From NCBI RefSeq assembly GCF_000337835.1, contig NZ_AOLM01000012.1, forward strand, positions 1 to 64,000: a DNA stretch of 64,000 bases, in the 5' to 3' direction. Source of the stretch: Haloferax sulfurifontis ATCC BAA-897 (lineage in GTDB: Archaea; Halobacteriota; Halobacteria; Halobacteriales; Haloferacaceae). Within the stretch, counting starts at the first letter, position 1; each line of letters opens with the position of its first letter. Position numbers and translations under genes: made by a program. Positions 36,889 to 46,231 of the stretch are shown in pieces. The notes below the pieces were generated by a model. That model worked only from the letters and a program-made list of their open reading frames with translations, was not told where the DNA came from and did not search any database.

Positions 36889-37890
36889 TCAGGGCGTCGG
36901 CGCGGCCTTCTGAAGCGCCGTCTCGGCGATGTTACCGCCGTAGTCGGCGCTCCGCGAGACGGAGTCGACGATGAGGCCGAGCAGTTGCGCGCGCGCCGGG
37001 TCGAGGTCCCGGAGGAGTTCGTCGATGCCGCGGGCGCTCGCGTCGATGGCCTGAACGGCCTCGCGGGACTCGTTGGCGAGGCGGCTCGCCTCGTCGCTCT
37101 CCTCGGCGAACAGCGCGTCCATCCCGCCGTTGACGACGGCCTTCGCCTCCTCGAACAGCGCCTGAATCGCCTCGACGATTTCGTCGTCGACCGGTTCCTC
37201 GAAGTTCAAAGAGAGGTGGGCGATTTTGGTCGCGTGGTCGCCGATGCGCTCCAGTTGCCGGGCGGCGGACTGGTAGTCGAAGCAGATTTCGCGGGGGAGA
37301 CCGAGTTCCTCGGCGGCCTTCGGGGTCCGGAGCGTCGCCCGGAAGATGCGGGAGACGACCATCCAGAGGCGGTCGACGTCGTCGTCGCGCTGGATGACGT
37401 CGCGGGCCATGTCGTCGTCCTGCTCGGCGATGGCCGCGATGGCGTCTTCGAGCATCGAAAGCGAGATGAGCCGCATCCGGGTGACCGCGTTGTGGATGGA
37501 GAGCTCGGAGGAGTCGAGCAGGTCCCGGATGACGACCCGGTCGCGCGTCTCTTCGAGCACTTCGAGGCCGACGAGGCTCTGGGTCGCCTCGCGGATGGTC
37601 CGGCGCTGGTCGGTCGTGATGCGCGAACTCTCCAGGGCGATGATGTCGAACCCGCTCACGTACATCGTCATGACGGCGCGCGTGAGCTCGTCGCCTTCGA
37701 GGGTCGCGATGTCGAGGGTGCCCTCGGTGCGTTCTTCTTCCGAGCGGGGCGTCAAGAACAGCGAGTCGCCCTCCGGGTAGAACTCGACTTCGCTCCCCGC
37801 CGAGACGCCGTTGTCCGTCGCCCAGTCTTTAGGAATCGAGACGGTGTAGGTGGAACCGCCCGTCACCTGCACCTTTCGGGTTTCGACCAT
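36889..37890 (-). CDS. PhoU-like phosphate regulator with N-terminal AbrB/SpoVT DNA-binding domain
   Basis: 333 residues. The N-terminus (MVETRKVQVTGGSTYTVSIP then KDWATDNGVSAGSEVEF) is a swapped-hairpin AbrB/SpoVT DNA-binding domain. The remainder carries two PhoU helical repeats (ERIGDHATKIAHLSL near residue 216). Unlike classical PhoU, it can therefore bind DNA directly. It is divergent from pstS, so a role as phosphate-responsive regulator of the pst operon is likely. The intergenic region of 346 bp would hold both promoters. Confidence 0.88.
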   Translation of the reverse strand: MVETRKVQVTGGSTYTVSIPKDWATDNGVSAGSEVEFYPEGDSLFLTPRSEEERTEGTLDIATLEGDELTRAVMTMYVSGFDIIALESSRITTDQRRTIREATQSLVGLEVLEETRDRVVIRDLLDSSELSIHNAVTRMRLISLSMLEDAIAAIAEQDDDMARDVIQRDDDVDRLWMVVSRIFRATLRTPKAAEELGLPREICFDYQSAARQLERIGDHATKIAHLSLNFEEPVDDEIVEAIQALFEEAKAVVNGGMDALFAEESDEASRLANESREAVQAIDASARGIDELLRDLDPARAQLLGLIVDSVSRSADYGGNIAETALQKAAPTP

Positions 37891-38153
37891 GTCCGTGGGT
37901 GGTCCTCAATACACAATAAAACTGTCTATCTCTATATATCGAGCTCAGTTTTTATGTGGTGGACGTGACCGAACGCGACTCGTGACGGTTCGGAGGCGAA
38001 ACGACGCTCACTCAGTAGTCATCTCGCGCCGTGTCCGTCGGCCCGCGAGCCCCGAATTTCCTGACATATCGGAGAAAGTTCGCACACGAAACGGCCTATG
38101 ATGGGGTAATCGTCTGTTTTCGCCGGTTTCGACCCGTTCTTGTCACACGTTAC

Positions 38154-38178
38154 CATTCGTTGGGGACATACCGGAATG
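38154..38178. promoter_or_regulatory. Candidate operator: inverted repeat CATTC-15-GAATG before pstS
   Basis: Arms CATTC (38,154-38,158) and GAATG (38,174-38,178) are exact inverses, separated by 15 bp, and lie directly upstream of the TATA-like element at 38,184. That is where a haloarchaeal activator would bind. The arms are only 5 bp, so chance is not excluded. Confidence 0.35.
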
Positions 38179-38183
38179 TATCA

Positions 38184-38191
38184 CTATATAG
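38184..38191 (+). promoter_or_regulatory. TATA-like element before pstS
   Basis: ctatatag lies about 46-53 bp before the pstS ATG, so a 5' leader of roughly 20 nt is expected. An alternative is the AT-rich tattta at 38,205-38,210, which would give a leaderless mRNA. Confidence 0.45.
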
Positions 38192-38236
38192 TCGTCATAG
38201 CAGGGTATTTACGCAAAAATCGGCTCCTCAAAATCG

Positions 38237-39304
38237 ATGACGCGTAACTCGGACAGCGTTCTTTCGCGGCGTAAGTTCCTGATTGCCTCGGGCGCGACCG
38301 GTCTCGCTGGACTCGCCGGGTGTACGGAGAACAACACCGGCGACTCCGGTGGAGACTCCGGCGGCGATTCCGGCGGCGACTCCGGCGGCGACTCCGAGGG
38401 AACAGACTCGTCGGGCGACGGGAGCAACGAGCTCTCGGGAACCATCGACATCGCCGGTTCCTCGACGGTGTTCCCGCTCGCGACCGCGATGGGCGAGCGC
38501 TTCCAGAGTGAGCACTCCGAGGTCAACATCAACCTCCAGTCCACCGGCTCCGGTGGCGGCTTCGCGAACTACTTCTGTACGGGCCAGACCGACTTCAACA
38601 ACGCCTCGCGCCCGATTCAGCCCGACGAGGAAGAACAGTGCGCGAGCAACGACGTGACGCCCGTCGAACTCAAAGTCGCCACCGACGCCCTGACGGTCGT
38701 CGTCAACAACGACAACGACTTCATCGGCGAGGGCCTCACCACCGAACAGCTCCAGACCATCTTCTCGGCCGAGTCGGCCCCGACGACGTGGGCGGACGTC
38801 AACTCCGAGTGGCCCGACGAGGAAATCGAGATTTACGGTCCCACCGACGCCTCCGGTACCTACGACTACTTCATCGAGGCCATCATCGGCGAGGACGGCC
38901 CGGGCCACCGCCAGGACTACTCCGCGACCGAGCAGGACCGCACCATCATCCAGGGCGTCCAGGGCTCCGAGTACGCGATTGGCTATCTCGGCTTCGCGTA
39001 CTACAGCGAGAGCACCGACTCCGTGCAGGCGGTCCCCATCGAGAACGACGCCGGCGAGTTCGTCGAACCGTCGCTCGACACGGCGCTGTCCGGCGAGTAC
39101 AACCCGCTTTCCCGCCCGCTGTTTACCTACCCCGCCCGCGAGTCGCTCGCGGAGGACCACATCGCCGAGTTCGCCCGCTACTGGATGGAGAACTCCACCA
39201 GCCGCGAAATCGTCGCCGACGAGGTCGGCTACGTCCCGCTCGGCGAGGACGAGCAACAGGAGATGCTCGACACCCTCAACGCCGCCATCGAGGAAGCTAA
39301 CTAG
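38237..39304 (+). CDS. pstS: Phosphate ABC transporter, substrate-binding lipoprotein PstS
   Basis: 355 residues. A Tat signal (SRRKFL at 10-15) is followed by a lipobox LAGC with Cys29, so the mature protein is a lipid-anchored extracytoplasmic lipoprotein. A low-complexity linker of GGDS repeats (about residues 36-52) precedes the phosphate-binding domain with the GSSTVFPLA, STGSGGGF and PTDASGTYDYF loops typical of PstS. It captures phosphate and passes it to the PstC-PstA channel encoded downstream. Confidence 0.96.
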   Translation: MTRNSDSVLSRRKFLIASGATGLAGLAGCTENNTGDSGGDSGGDSGGDSGGDSEGTDSSGDGSNELSGTIDIAGSSTVFPLATAMGERFQSEHSEVNINLQSTGSGGGFANYFCTGQTDFNNASRPIQPDEEEQCASNDVTPVELKVATDALTVVVNNDNDFIGEGLTTEQLQTIFSAESAPTTWADVNSEWPDEEIEIYGPTDASGTYDYFIEAIIGEDGPGHRQDYSATEQDRTIIQGVQGSEYAIGYLGFAYYSESTDSVQAVPIENDAGEFVEPSLDTALSGEYNPLSRPLFTYPARESLAEDHIAEFARYWMENSTSREIVADEVGYVPLGEDEQQEMLDTLNAAIEEAN

Positions 39305-39367
39305 CCGCTTTCTCGACACAATCAGCTAACGAAGCGCTTTTTCATACACCACGATTCAATCCAACCA

Positions 39368-40327
39368 ATGAGCACAGATGACCTCGAAACCGACCTCACG
39401 CGGAACACGGAGAACTCTCCGCGTGAGCTACTGACGCGGTCGTTCTTCTTCCTGTGCGCGGCGCTGTCCGTCGTGACGACCCTCAGTATCGTCGGGCTCC
39501 TCATCACGGAGGCGGCCAAGTTCTTCACGCTGACAGCCTCGCTGATGGGAGTGACGGGAGAGACGGCGTCTATCGTCGACTTCCTCACCGGTACCACGTG
39601 GCAGATACACAGCCAGGAGTTCGGCGTGCTGGCGCTCGTGTCGGCGACGTTGATGGTCACCATCGGGTCGGCCGTCATCGCGCTCCCGCTCGGCGTCGCG
39701 ACCGCCATCTACCTCAGCGAGTACGCGAGCGCGCAGGCTCGGTCGGTTCTCAAGCCCGCGCTGGAAATCCTCGCGGGCGTCCCGACCGTCGTCTACGGCT
39801 TCTTCGCGCTCATCTACATCACCCCGGCGCTGGAAGTCGTCTTCCCCGACATCGGGACGTTCAACATGCTGTCTGCGAGCATCGTCGTCGGCATCATGAT
39901 CATCCCGATGGTCGCCTCCATCAGCGAGGACGCGATGTCCGCCGTCCCCGACGAACTCCGGCAGGCGGGCTACGGCATGGGCGCGACGAAGTTCGACGTG
40001 TCGACCGGCATCGTCGTTCCCGCCGCGCTGTCCGGCATCTTCTCTTCGTTCATCCTCGCAATCTCGCGCGCCATCGGCGAGACGATGGCCGTCACCGTCG
40101 CCGCGGGCGCGCAGGCGAAGTTCCTCAACCCGCTGAACCCCGCGTCGTACCTCGAAGGCGCGCTGCCCATGACCGCCGCGATGGTCCAGCTTCTCACCGG
40201 TGACATCACCGGCGGCGGGCTGGCCTACCGCAGTCTGTTCGCCATCGGCCTCGTGCTCTTCGTCATCACACTCATCATGAACGTTATCAGCGACTACGTC
40301 TCGCGGCGCTACCGGGAGGCCTACTGA
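39368..40327 (+). CDS. pstC: Phosphate ABC transporter permease PstC
   Basis: 319 residues, about six membrane helices. The cytoplasmic EAA-like loop SEDAMSAVPDELRQAGYGMG (then ATKFD) contacts PstB. Helices before and after it match PstC. It pairs with PstA to form the phosphate channel. The gene lies 63 bp after pstS and ends one base before the ATG of pstA, so it is part of one operon. Confidence 0.95.
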   Translation: MSTDDLETDLTRNTENSPRELLTRSFFFLCAALSVVTTLSIVGLLITEAAKFFTLTASLMGVTGETASIVDFLTGTTWQIHSQEFGVLALVSATLMVTIGSAVIALPLGVATAIYLSEYASAQARSVLKPALEILAGVPTVVYGFFALIYITPALEVVFPDIGTFNMLSASIVVGIMIIPMVASISEDAMSAVPDELRQAGYGMGATKFDVSTGIVVPAALSGIFSSFILAISRAIGETMAVTVAAGAQAKFLNPLNPASYLEGALPMTAAMVQLLTGDITGGGLAYRSLFAIGLVLFVITLIMNVISDYVSRRYREAY

Positions 40328-40328
40328 G

Positions 40329-41957
40329 ATGGCGACCGACACCGACTCCGGCTACATCGACGGCTTCGGACAGGTCAGTCGAACCACCGGAACCATCTTC
40401 CGGTACCTGCTTTTGGCCGCGACGATGTTCGGCATCGTCACGCTCGCCGTCCTCCTCGTCTACGTCGCAAACGACGCGATTCGCCCGCTCACCGCCGACC
40501 TCGGCTGGCATCTCACCTTCTTCCTGACGCTCGTCGTCCCCACGGCGGTCGTCGGCGGTTACCTCGCCCGGCGCAACGTGCCGGCGCTCAAACTCGGCGG
40601 CATGGTCGTCGGGATGCTCGCCGTCTCCCTGCTGTTCAGCGGCGGCGTGGCAATCGTCTTCGTCGACATCATCCCGCCGCTGACCGGCCTCTCGTACGTC
40701 GTCGGCCTCCTCGTGCCGGCGGCGCTCGTCGTCGTCCTGACGAAGTACGAACAGCAGATTCCGTTCACCCTCCGCGTCGCCGCGACCGGGGCCGCGTTCG
40801 TCCTCTCGCTCGTCGGCGTTCCGGGCTACTTCCACAGTATCCCCGAAATCGTCCGCCAACTTCCCGTGGTCCCCGCCGACTGGATGGTTCTGACGCTCGT
40901 CCTCGGCGGCGTGGCCGCGGTCGTCGTCGGCCAGTACGTCGCTCGAATCCGCGAAGACACCACGGCCGGCCTCGCGGCGGGCGCGTCCGCGCTCCTCCTG
41001 ACCGGTCTCGCGGCCGTCGTCGGCCCGGCACTGGGCGTCGACGCGAACGCCGCCGCCGTCGTCACGTCGGTCGCGTTCGTTCCCACGGTGGCCTACGCCG
41101 GGGGCGCGGCGGTCACCCGCGAACGGGAGCGAATCGGCCTCCTGCTCGCGGCCGTCGTCATCGGCGGCTCGCTCGTCGGCGCGGCCGCGGTCGACGCGCT
41201 CGGCTTCGCCGGCCCGCAGTCGTGGGTCGACTGGCAGTTCCTCACGAGCGCCCACAGCGGGTCCGCGGAGAACGCCGGTCTCTACCCGGCTATCGGCGGC
41301 TCCATCCTGCTGATGGCGACGGTCGCCGCCCTCTCGTTCCCGCTCGGCGTCGGCGCGGCGGTGTACCTCGAAGAGTACGCCCCCGACAACGCCTTCACCC
41401 GGTTTATCGACGTTAACATCTCGAACCTCGCCGGCGTCCCCTCGGTCGTCTACGGGCTGCTCGGGCTCGGCGTGTTCGTCACCTACCTCGGCCAGCCCAC
41501 GGGAACGGTCATCATCGGCGGCGCGACGCTCGCGCTCCTCATCTTGCCCATCGTCATCATCTCCTCGCGCGAGGCGATTCGCTCGGTCCCCAGCGATATG
41601 CGGCAGGCGTCCTACGGCATGGGCGCGACGCGCTGGCAGACCGTGAAGAACGTCGTCCTCCCGGAGGCGTTCCCCGGCATCCTGACCGGGACCATCCTCG
41701 CGCTCGGCCGCGCCATCGGCGAGACCGCGCCGCTCATCATGATCGGCGCGCCGAACGTCCTTTTCACCCTGCCGACCGAGCTCACCTCGAAGGTGAGCGC
41801 GATGCCCCTGCAGGTGTACGCGTGGTCCAGCCTGTTCGCCAGCGAGGACTTCTACACGAAGGCCGTCCCGGCGGGCGTCGTCGTCCTCCTGGCGGTCCTC
41901 CTCGCGATGAACTCCATCGCCATCGTCCTGCGCAACAAGTTCGAAAGCGGAAACTGA
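40329..41957 (+). CDS. pstA: Phosphate ABC transporter permease PstA with long N-terminal membrane extension
   Basis: 542 residues, roughly twice the usual 280-300. The C-terminal ~290 residues hold the permease with the EAA loop SREAIRSVPSDMRQASYGMG (then ATRWQT). The first ~235 residues add about seven extra hydrophobic helices (TIFRYLLLAATMFGIVTLAV; GGMVVGMLAVSLLFSGGVA; WMVLTLVLGGVAAVVVGQYV; LLLAAVVIGGSLVGAAAV). This extension is not part of standard PstA and its role is unknown. It begins one base after the pstC stop, so translation is probably coupled. Confidence 0.93.
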   Translation: MATDTDSGYIDGFGQVSRTTGTIFRYLLLAATMFGIVTLAVLLVYVANDAIRPLTADLGWHLTFFLTLVVPTAVVGGYLARRNVPALKLGGMVVGMLAVSLLFSGGVAIVFVDIIPPLTGLSYVVGLLVPAALVVVLTKYEQQIPFTLRVAATGAAFVLSLVGVPGYFHSIPEIVRQLPVVPADWMVLTLVLGGVAAVVVGQYVARIREDTTAGLAAGASALLLTGLAAVVGPALGVDANAAAVVTSVAFVPTVAYAGGAAVTRERERIGLLLAAVVIGGSLVGAAAVDALGFAGPQSWVDWQFLTSAHSGSAENAGLYPAIGGSILLMATVAALSFPLGVGAAVYLEEYAPDNAFTRFIDVNISNLAGVPSVVYGLLGLGVFVTYLGQPTGTVIIGGATLALLILPIVIISSREAIRSVPSDMRQASYGMGATRWQTVKNVVLPEAFPGILTGTILALGRAIGETAPLIMIGAPNVLFTLPTELTSKVSAMPLQVYAWSSLFASEDFYTKAVPAGVVVLLAVLLAMNSIAIVLRNKFESGN

Positions 41958-41966
41958 ACGTTACCA

Positions 41967-42857
41967 ATGAGCCAAAGAGACAAAGCACCCGAGGGAGAAC
42001 AGCAAGCCATGAACGGAACAGAGGACCCGACGAACGATGAGATGCTCGTCGAAACCGACGTGAGCGACGGGCTCTCTGCGTCGGCGAACTCGGTGAGTCG
42101 GGACGCCGAGACCGTCATCAGCTCGGAGAACATCAACGTCTGGTACGGTGACGACCACGCGCTCACCGACATCACGATGGATATCCCCGAAAACAGCGTG
42201 ACCGCCATGATCGGTCCCTCCGGCTGTGGGAAGTCCACGTTCCTTCGCTGTATCAACCGCATGAACGACCTCATCGACGTCGCCCGCGTCGAGGGCCGAC
42301 TCACGCTCCGCGGCAAGAACGTCTACGACGACGACGTCGACCCCGTCGCCCTCCGCCGCCGCGTCGGCATGGTGTTCCAGAAGCCGAACCCGTTCCCGAA
42401 GAGCATCTACGAGAACGTCGTCTACGGCCTGAAGATTCAGGGCATCGACGCCGACTACGACGAGGTCGTCGAGGAGTCGCTCAAGCGCGCCGCCCTCTGG
42501 GACGAGGTGAAAGACCGCCTCCACGAGTCCGGACTCGACCTCTCCGGCGGCCAACAACAGCGCCTCTGTATCGCCCGCGCCATCGCCACCGACCCCGAGG
42601 TGCTCCTCATGGACGAGCCGGCGTCGGCGCTCGACCCCGTGGCGACCTCCCAGATCGAAGACCTCGTCGAAGAGCTCGCCGAGGACTACACGGTCGTCAT
42701 CGTCACGCACAACATGCAACAGGCGGCGCGCATCTCCGACAAGACCGCCGTCTTCCTCACCGGCGGCGAACTCGTCGAGTTCGACGACACCCAGAAAATC
42801 TTCGAGAACCCCGAGAGCCAGCGCGTCGAAGACTACATCACCGGCAAGTTCGGATAG
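41967..42857 (+). CDS. pstB: Phosphate ABC transporter ATP-binding protein PstB
   Basis: 296 residues. The N-terminal ~45 residues are acidic and variable. The ATPase core has Walker [10 protein letters not shown], the ABC signature LSGGQQQRL, and Walker [13 protein letters not shown]. The family-typical [15 protein letters not shown] and [10 protein letters not shown] segments identify PstB. It powers phosphate uptake through PstCA. It starts 9 bp after pstA. Confidence 0.97.
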   Translation: MSQRDKAPEGEQQAMNGTEDPTNDEMLVETDVSDGLSASANSVSRDAETVISSENINVWYGDDHALTDITMDIPENSVTAMIGPSGCGKSTFLRCINRMNDLIDVARVEGRLTLRGKNVYDDDVDPVALRRRVGMVFQKPNPFPKSIYENVVYGLKIQGIDADYDEVVEESLKRAALWDEVKDRLHESGLDLSGGQQQRLCIARAIATDPEVLLMDEPASALDPVATSQIEDLVEELAEDYTVVIVTHNMQQAARISDKTAVFLTGGELVEFDDTQKIFENPESQRVEDYITGKFG

Positions 42858-43033
42858 TCCTCGTCCGCGCTCGCGCGCTCTCGGGTCGCTTCTGCGAGCC
42901 GTTCGATTCGCGCCCTCGGAGCGACGCCCGCGCCCCGCCGTCGCGCATTCGACACGGTCGTTCGGGACGTACCGCCGACTCGACCACCGGAACCATCACA
43001 AGGAATTTCACTTCGCCTGTCGGAACGTCACGT

Positions 43034-43714
43034 ATGGCCAGAAACACGTACCAGTCTCGCCTCAATCAGCTCGAAGAGGACGTGTTGTATCTCAGCGAAC
43101 TCGCCGCCGAACGGGTCCGGTTCGCCCTCGACGCGCTCGAAGACAAAGACGAGCGGAAGGCACAGGAAGTCATCGAGGGAGACCACGAGATAAACCGCAT
43201 CTACCTCGACTTAGAACAGGACTGCATCGACCTGCTGGCGCTCCAACAGCCGGTCGCTGGCGACCTGCGGTTCATCGCGGCGTCGTTCAAGATTATCACC
43301 GACCTCGAACGCATCGGCGACCTCGCGACCAACCTCGCGCAGTACGCCATCGACGCCGAAAACGACGTGTACGCGGAGGTCGACATCCGCCGCATCGGCG
43401 ACGCCGCCCTCGATATGGTCGACCAGGCGATGGACGCCTACGAGACCGAAGACACCGACCTCTGTCGCTCCGTGGCCGAGCGCGACGACGACCTCGACGC
43501 GATGTGCGACGCCGCCTCGGAGAGCATCGTCCGCGACCTCATGACCGGCGACGACTTCGAGGGCGACGGCGACCTCGACCCCGAAAGCGCCCTCGTGGAC
43601 GTGCGCCGACTCCTGCTTACGGTGCGCGACCTCGAACGCATCGGCGACCACGCCGTCAACGTCGCGGCGCGGACGCTCTACATGATAGACAACGACGACT
43701 CACTGCTGTTCTGA
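43034..43714 (+). CDS. phoU: Phosphate signalling protein PhoU
   Basis: 226 residues of two PhoU three-helix repeats. Metal-binding signatures are LERIGDLATNLAQYA in the first repeat and LERIGDHAVNVAARTLYM in the second. PhoU represses phosphate uptake by acting on PstB and a signal partner. It follows pstB by 176 bp, so it may be expressed from the same or a nearby promoter. A second PhoU-like protein, with an AbrB domain, lies upstream. Confidence 0.94.
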   Translation: MARNTYQSRLNQLEEDVLYLSELAAERVRFALDALEDKDERKAQEVIEGDHEINRIYLDLEQDCIDLLALQQPVAGDLRFIAASFKIITDLERIGDLATNLAQYAIDAENDVYAEVDIRRIGDAALDMVDQAMDAYETEDTDLCRSVAERDDDLDAMCDAASESIVRDLMTGDDFEGDGDLDPESALVDVRRLLLTVRDLERIGDHAVNVAARTLYMIDNDDSLLF

Positions 43715-43762
43715 GCGGGCGTCTCACGCCGACGCGTCAGTGACGCGTCGCTCGCTTCTTCG

Positions 43763-43767
43763 AAAAA
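43763..43767 (-). terminator. Oligo-T tract after the cdc48 gene
   Basis: Five A on the top strand (T on the coding strand) about 40 bp beyond the stop of the leftward cdc48 gene, in a convergent gap with phoU. It may terminate cdc48. Confidence 0.35.
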
Positions 43768-43806
43768 CGAGAGAAAGACACGACCGCAGAGCGCCGACCG
43801 TCCGGC

Positions 43807-46038
43807 TTACTGGAAGCCGATGCGGCCGCCGTCGCGGGTGTCGGGCGACAGCCCCTCGCGGGAGCCGCCTTTGAACTGGTCTTGGATGTCCTCGTAGTAG
43901 CGCATCAGTTCCTCGGTGATGGTCGGGCGGACCGATTCCATCGCCTTGCGGAAGTGGCGCATCTCGATTTCCTCGGCGTCGGAGTCCTCGCGGAGCGCCT
44001 CGATGGCCGCCTCGCGGCAGATGGATTCGAGGTCGGAGCCGACGTAGCCGTCGGTTATCTCCGCGATTTCGCGGAGGCTCACGTCGGGCGCGAGCGGGCT
44101 CTGCTGGGTGTGGATGTCGAGAATCTGCTCGCGGCCCTCCTCTTCGGGCTGGCCGATGAGCACGAGGCGGTCGAACCGCCCCGAGCGGATGAGCGCGGGG
44201 TCGATCATGTCCGGGCGGTTGGTCGCCGCGATGACCATGACGTTGCCCGCGTCTTCGAGGCCGTCCAACTCCGTCAGGAGCTGGTTGACGACGCGCTCGG
44301 AGACGTTGTTACCCATGTCGTTGCCGCGGGCCGGGGCGAGCGCGTCGAGCTCGTCGAAGAAGATGATGGTCGGCGAGACCTGCCGAGCCTTGCGGAACGT
44401 CTGCCGAATCGCCTTCTCCGACTCGCCGACCCACTTCGACAGCAGCTGCGGGCCGCGCACCGAGATGAAGTTCGCGTTCGTCTCGTTGGCGACGGCCTTC
44501 GCTATCAGGGTCTTCCCCGTGCCGGGCGGCCCGTAGAGGAGCACGCCCTTCGGGGCCTCGATGCCCATCCGCTGGAACTTCTCGGGCGTGGTCAGCGGCC
44601 ACTCGACGCTCTCTTGGACCTTCTGTTTCGGCCCTTCGAGCCCGCCGACGTCGTTCCACGTGACCTTCGGAATCTCGACGAGCACCTCGCGCATCGCCGA
44701 GGGTTCGACCTCGCCGAGCGCGCCGCCGAAGTCGTCGTTCTTGACGACCATGCGGTCGATGAGGCTCGGCGGGATGTCCTCCCTGTCGAGGTCGATCTCG
44801 GGGAGGTAGCGTCGGAGCGCCTTCATCGCGGCCTCCTTGGTCAGCGCCTCGATGTCCGCGCCGACGAAGCCGTGGGTGTCGTCGGCGAGGTCGTCGAGGT
44901 CCACGTCGTCCGAAAGCGGCATCCCGCGGGTGTGAATCTGGAGGATTTCCTTGCGGCCCTCCTCGTCGGGCACGCCGATTTCGATTTCGCGGTCGAACCG
45001 ACCGGGGCGGCGGAGCGCGGGGTCCACCGAGTCGACGCGGTTGGTCGCCGCGATGACGATGACCTGTCCGCGGGCTTCGAGCCCGTCCATCATCGTCAAG
45101 AGTTGGGCGACGACGCGGCGTTCGACCTCGCCGGTCACGTCCTCGCGCTTGGGCGCGATGGAGTCGAGCTCGTCGATGAAGATGATGCTCGGCGACTCCT
45201 CTTTGGCGTCCTCGAATATCTCGCGGAGCTGTTGTTCGGACTCGCCGTAGTACTTCGAGATGATTTCCGGCCCCGCGATAGAGAAGAAACTCGCCGAAGT
45301 CTCGTTGGCGACCGCGCGGGCGAGAAGCGTCTTCCCGGTGCCCGGCGGCCCGTGAAGCAACACCCCCTGCGGGGGCTCGATGCCCAGCTTCTTGAATATC
45401 TGGGGGTGTTTCATCGGCAGTTCGACCATCTCGCGGACGCGCTGAATCTCGTTGGTCAGGCCGCCAATGTCCTCGTAGGTGATGCCGCCGCCGGCCTTCT
45501 CGAAGCCCGAGATGGGCTCCTCGCGGAGTTCGACGTCGGTGTCCTCGGTGACGAGGACGACGCCGTCGGGCTTCGTCTCGACGGCGATGAGCGGAATCGC
45601 CTGTCCGGGCGACCGCATAAACGGGTGGTTCGTGCTCGACATCACCGGGACGATGTCGCGTTCGACCACGGGCCGCTTGAGAATCTGCCGTTTGACCATG
45701 CCGGCCGCGTCGGACCCGAACTGCACGCTCGCCTCCTCCGGCGGCGCAAGCACGAGTTTGTCGGCCTTCGTGGCCTCTGCCTTGCGGATGGTGACCCGCT
45801 CGCCGATGCCCACGTCGGCGTTCTGCCGCGTGAACCCGTCGATGCGGACCGTATCCGTGTTCCAGTCCTGCCGGTCTGCCCGCCACACCTTCGCGGCGGT
45901 CGTTTTTCCTCCCTCGATCTCGATGATGTCTCCCGGCGAGAGCTTGAGATGGAGCAAGGTGTCCGGATCAAGACGGGCGATGCCGCGCCCCGAGTCGTTC
46001 GGGTACGCTTTCGCCACTTCGAGTTGGACTTCGTTCAT
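43807..46038 (-). CDS. cdc48: CDC48/VCP-type AAA ATPase (two AAA domains)
   Basis: 743 residues. An N-terminal CDC48 double-psi barrel plus cap (about 1-180) precedes two AAA modules: D1 Walker A GPPGTGKT at residues 230-237, Walker B FIDELD near 287-292; D2 Walker A GPPGTGKT at 503-510. The C-terminus RDGGRIGFQ is reminiscent of the C-terminal peptide of archaeal VAT-like proteins. It unfolds proteins for degradation and complex disassembly in the cytosol. ATG 46,036-46,038 is chosen because [20 protein letters not shown] is the conserved N-terminus. Confidence 0.95.
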   Translation of the reverse strand: MNEVQLEVAKAYPNDSGRGIARLDPDTLLHLKLSPGDIIEIEGGKTTAAKVWRADRQDWNTDTVRIDGFTRQNADVGIGERVTIRKAEATKADKLVLAPPEEASVQFGSDAAGMVKRQILKRPVVERDIVPVMSSTNHPFMRSPGQAIPLIAVETKPDGVVLVTEDTDVELREEPISGFEKAGGGITYEDIGGLTNEIQRVREMVELPMKHPQIFKKLGIEPPQGVLLHGPPGTGKTLLARAVANETSASFFSIAGPEIISKYYGESEQQLREIFEDAKEESPSIIFIDELDSIAPKREDVTGEVERRVVAQLLTMMDGLEARGQVIVIAATNRVDSVDPALRRPGRFDREIEIGVPDEEGRKEILQIHTRGMPLSDDVDLDDLADDTHGFVGADIEALTKEAAMKALRRYLPEIDLDREDIPPSLIDRMVVKNDDFGGALGEVEPSAMREVLVEIPKVTWNDVGGLEGPKQKVQESVEWPLTTPEKFQRMGIEAPKGVLLYGPPGTGKTLIAKAVANETNANFISVRGPQLLSKWVGESEKAIRQTFRKARQVSPTIIFFDELDALAPARGNDMGNNVSERVVNQLLTELDGLEDAGNVMVIAATNRPDMIDPALIRSGRFDRLVLIGQPEEEGREQILDIHTQQSPLAPDVSLREIAEITDGYVGSDLESICREAAIEALREDSDAEEIEMRHFRKAMESVRPTITEELMRYYEDIQDQFKGGSREGLSPDTRDGGRIGFQ

Positions 46039-46231
46039 GATTACCTCGCGGGGATGCTGATACCTGTGAGAGGCCATCGGATAAGTCCTTCCCCGGTCTG
46101 CCCGGGGCACCGTCCTCTCGTGGTTACAGCCTAGCACACCGTAGGGCGGGCGGCTACTAATCCCTACCGACTGGACAGGGGACGGCGCGTCGATGGCTGG
46201 CGTTTTTACGCTCGAACACGACGGTTCACGC

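Larger units (their letters stand above)
37891..38236. other. Divergent regulatory region between the AbrB-PhoU gene and pstS
   Basis: No gene is visible in this 346-bp stretch, which is AT-richer than its surroundings. It contains a TATA-like ctatatag near 38,184-38,191 before pstS and several AT-rich blocks near 37,905-37,955 that could serve the leftward gene. A CATTC/GAATG inverted repeat just upstream of the pstS TATA is described separately. Confidence 0.65.

Noticed and set aside
43882-46134. A 750-codon frame antisense to cdc48, and a similar one antisense to herA.
   Set aside because: Mirror of the strong GC-biased codon pattern of the real genes; no domain, start signal or conservation visible.
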